Shown: positions 4,611-5,235 of the stretch, in pieces | How the letters are laid out: each line of letters starts with the position of its first letter | Numbering within the stretch: position 1 is the first letter of the stretch | Origin: Candidatus Hydrogenedentota bacterium | GTDB lineage: Bacteria > Hydrogenedentota > Hydrogenedentia > Hydrogenedentales > SLHB01 | Length of the DNA: 5,235 nucleotides | Assembly: GCA_026387845.1 (NCBI GenBank) | Contig: JAPLKX010000112.1 | Coordinates: forward strand, 1 to 5,235 | Direction of reading: 5' to 3' | Translations under genes and position numbers: made by a program | Notes under the pieces: generated by a model | What the model saw: the letters and a program-made list of their open reading frames with translations, nothing else | The model's database searches: none | What the model was told of the DNA's origin: nothing

Positions 4611-5235
4611 ATGAAACGCTCGATGTTCACGGCGGTTGCCGCCGTTGTCCTGCTCGCCGGGCCGGCGTACGCACAGTCCGATTTCCAAATGACATTCAAC
4701 AACGTCGACGACACCAGTTACCAGCTTACCGCCGTATCAAGCACGCTCATTTACGCCGGTTCCCTGCCTGCCGAGGATCCCGCTATCCGGCTGGCCATCT
4801 ACAAGCGGTACGCCATCACCGTCGTCAACGGTTCCACACATCCCTTGCAGATCGTCGCACTCGGCGCCACCCCCGCACAGGATGTCGTTCTGCTCTCCAT
4901 GGGGCCTACTGTCGGGTCCGTTGAAACCGATACGGCCACCGATTTTGTCGAAACCGGCGCCGCTCCCACCTTAACCATCACCTTCACCATGACGCCCTCG
5001 CTCGCCGATGCCATGACCGCTTCCGGGCACACCCCCGGCTACCGCTGCGAGACCCATCCCGCCGATATGCGCGGCGCTGTCGAGGTGTTCGGCCAAGCCG
5101 TGTCCGATCCCGTCCCACAAACCATTCCGCCGGGCATCCGGGTCAACCGCTCACTCGTCGCCGACAATCTGGTCTCGCCCATCGGCGTCGTGTTTTCTCA
5201 GAGCGGCGCCGAACAGCGAATGTACGTCATCGACC
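4611..5235 (+). CDS. Secreted cupredoxin-domain protein leading into a probable sugar-dehydrogenase-like beta-propeller (3' end outside window)
   Basis: The frame stays open from the ATG at 4611 to the window edge, giving 208 visible residues. Residues 1-21 are a Sec signal peptide (MKRS, hydrophobic core, cleavage AYA|QS). Residues about 22-161 look like a cupredoxin: a beta-rich stretch with His77 in VVNGSTHPLQIVALG, and a C-terminal loop GYRCETHPADMRGAVEVFG giving Cys146, His149 and Met153. With His77 these make a plausible type 1 copper site (CX2HX3M). From about 175 the sequence IRVNRSLVADNLVSPIGVVF followed by MYVID resembles the first blade of PQQ-type glucose/sorbosone dehydrogenase propellers. 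This suggests a periplasmic or secreted oxidoreductase with a built-in electron-accepting copper domain; the propeller assignment rests on only about 30 residues. The copper domain could also be degenerate or structural. Confidence 0.8.
   Translation, partial: MKRSMFTAVAAVVLLAGPAYAQSDFQMTFNNVDDTSYQLTAVSSTLIYAGSLPAEDPAIRLAIYKRYAITVVNGSTHPLQIVALGATPAQDVVLLSMGPTVGSVETDTATDFVETGAAPTLTITFTMTPSLADAMTASGHTPGYRCETHPADMRGAVEVFGQAVSDPVPQTIPPGIRVNRSLVADNLVSPIGVVFSQSGAEQRMYVID

Noticed and set aside
4378..4614. Small + strand reading frame whose TGA overlaps the ATG at 4611 (ATGA overlap, suggesting coupling)
   Set aside because: It has no recognisable domain and poor third-position bias compared with neighbours. 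It starts within 2 bp of the hairpin repeat and overlaps another equally unconvincing frame. The ATGA overlap is probably chance.

Overview
The window looks like a fragment of a GC-rich Gram-negative bacterial chromosome. Three things point to the Planctomycetota / Hydrogenedentota / Lentisphaerota / Verrucomicrobiota sphere: a Tat-exported sugar-phosphate-isomerase-like TIM barrel, a secreted cupredoxin joined to the start of what looks like a sugar-dehydrogenase beta-propeller, and several kinds of intergenic palindromic repeat. This placement is an inference from gene style and was not tested by any search.

Bases 1-2811 hold the 3' part of a phosphate-uptake operon on the + strand: the end of pstC, then complete pstA, pstB and phoU. 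The genes are tightly packed: 3 nt between pstC and pstA, a 7-nt pstA/pstB overlap, and 11 nt between pstB and phoU. PstC and PstA form the inner-membrane channel, PstB is the ATPase, and PhoU is the negative modulator that links transport to Pho signalling. The substrate-binding gene pstS and the operon promoter would lie upstream of base 1.

Bases 2812-3113 separate the convergent ends of phoU and the next gene. This gap holds a weak bidirectional terminator candidate, a head-to-head pair of REP-like hairpin units each starting with TGTAG, a nested inverted repeat with competing foldings, and five tandem 9-bp units.

Bases 3114-4010 (- strand) encode a Tat-signal-bearing AP-endonuclease-2-type TIM-barrel protein. 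Its leader carries a perfect 9-bp GC-rich stem just upstream of the Shine-Dalgarno sequence.

Bases 4011-4610 form a 600-bp divergent gap with no convincing gene. It contains two copies, in opposite orientation, of a GC-rich hairpin element of about 32 bp. It also has an 8-bp inverted repeat ending just before the ribosome-binding site of the next gene.

From 4611 to the window edge (+ strand) an open reading frame encodes a Sec-exported protein with a cupredoxin domain (CX2HX3M copper motif) that leads into an apparent glucose/sorbosone-dehydrogenase-like beta-propeller, cut off by the window. The conserved operon is ordinary. The points of interest are the repeat elements and the cupredoxin-propeller fusion.
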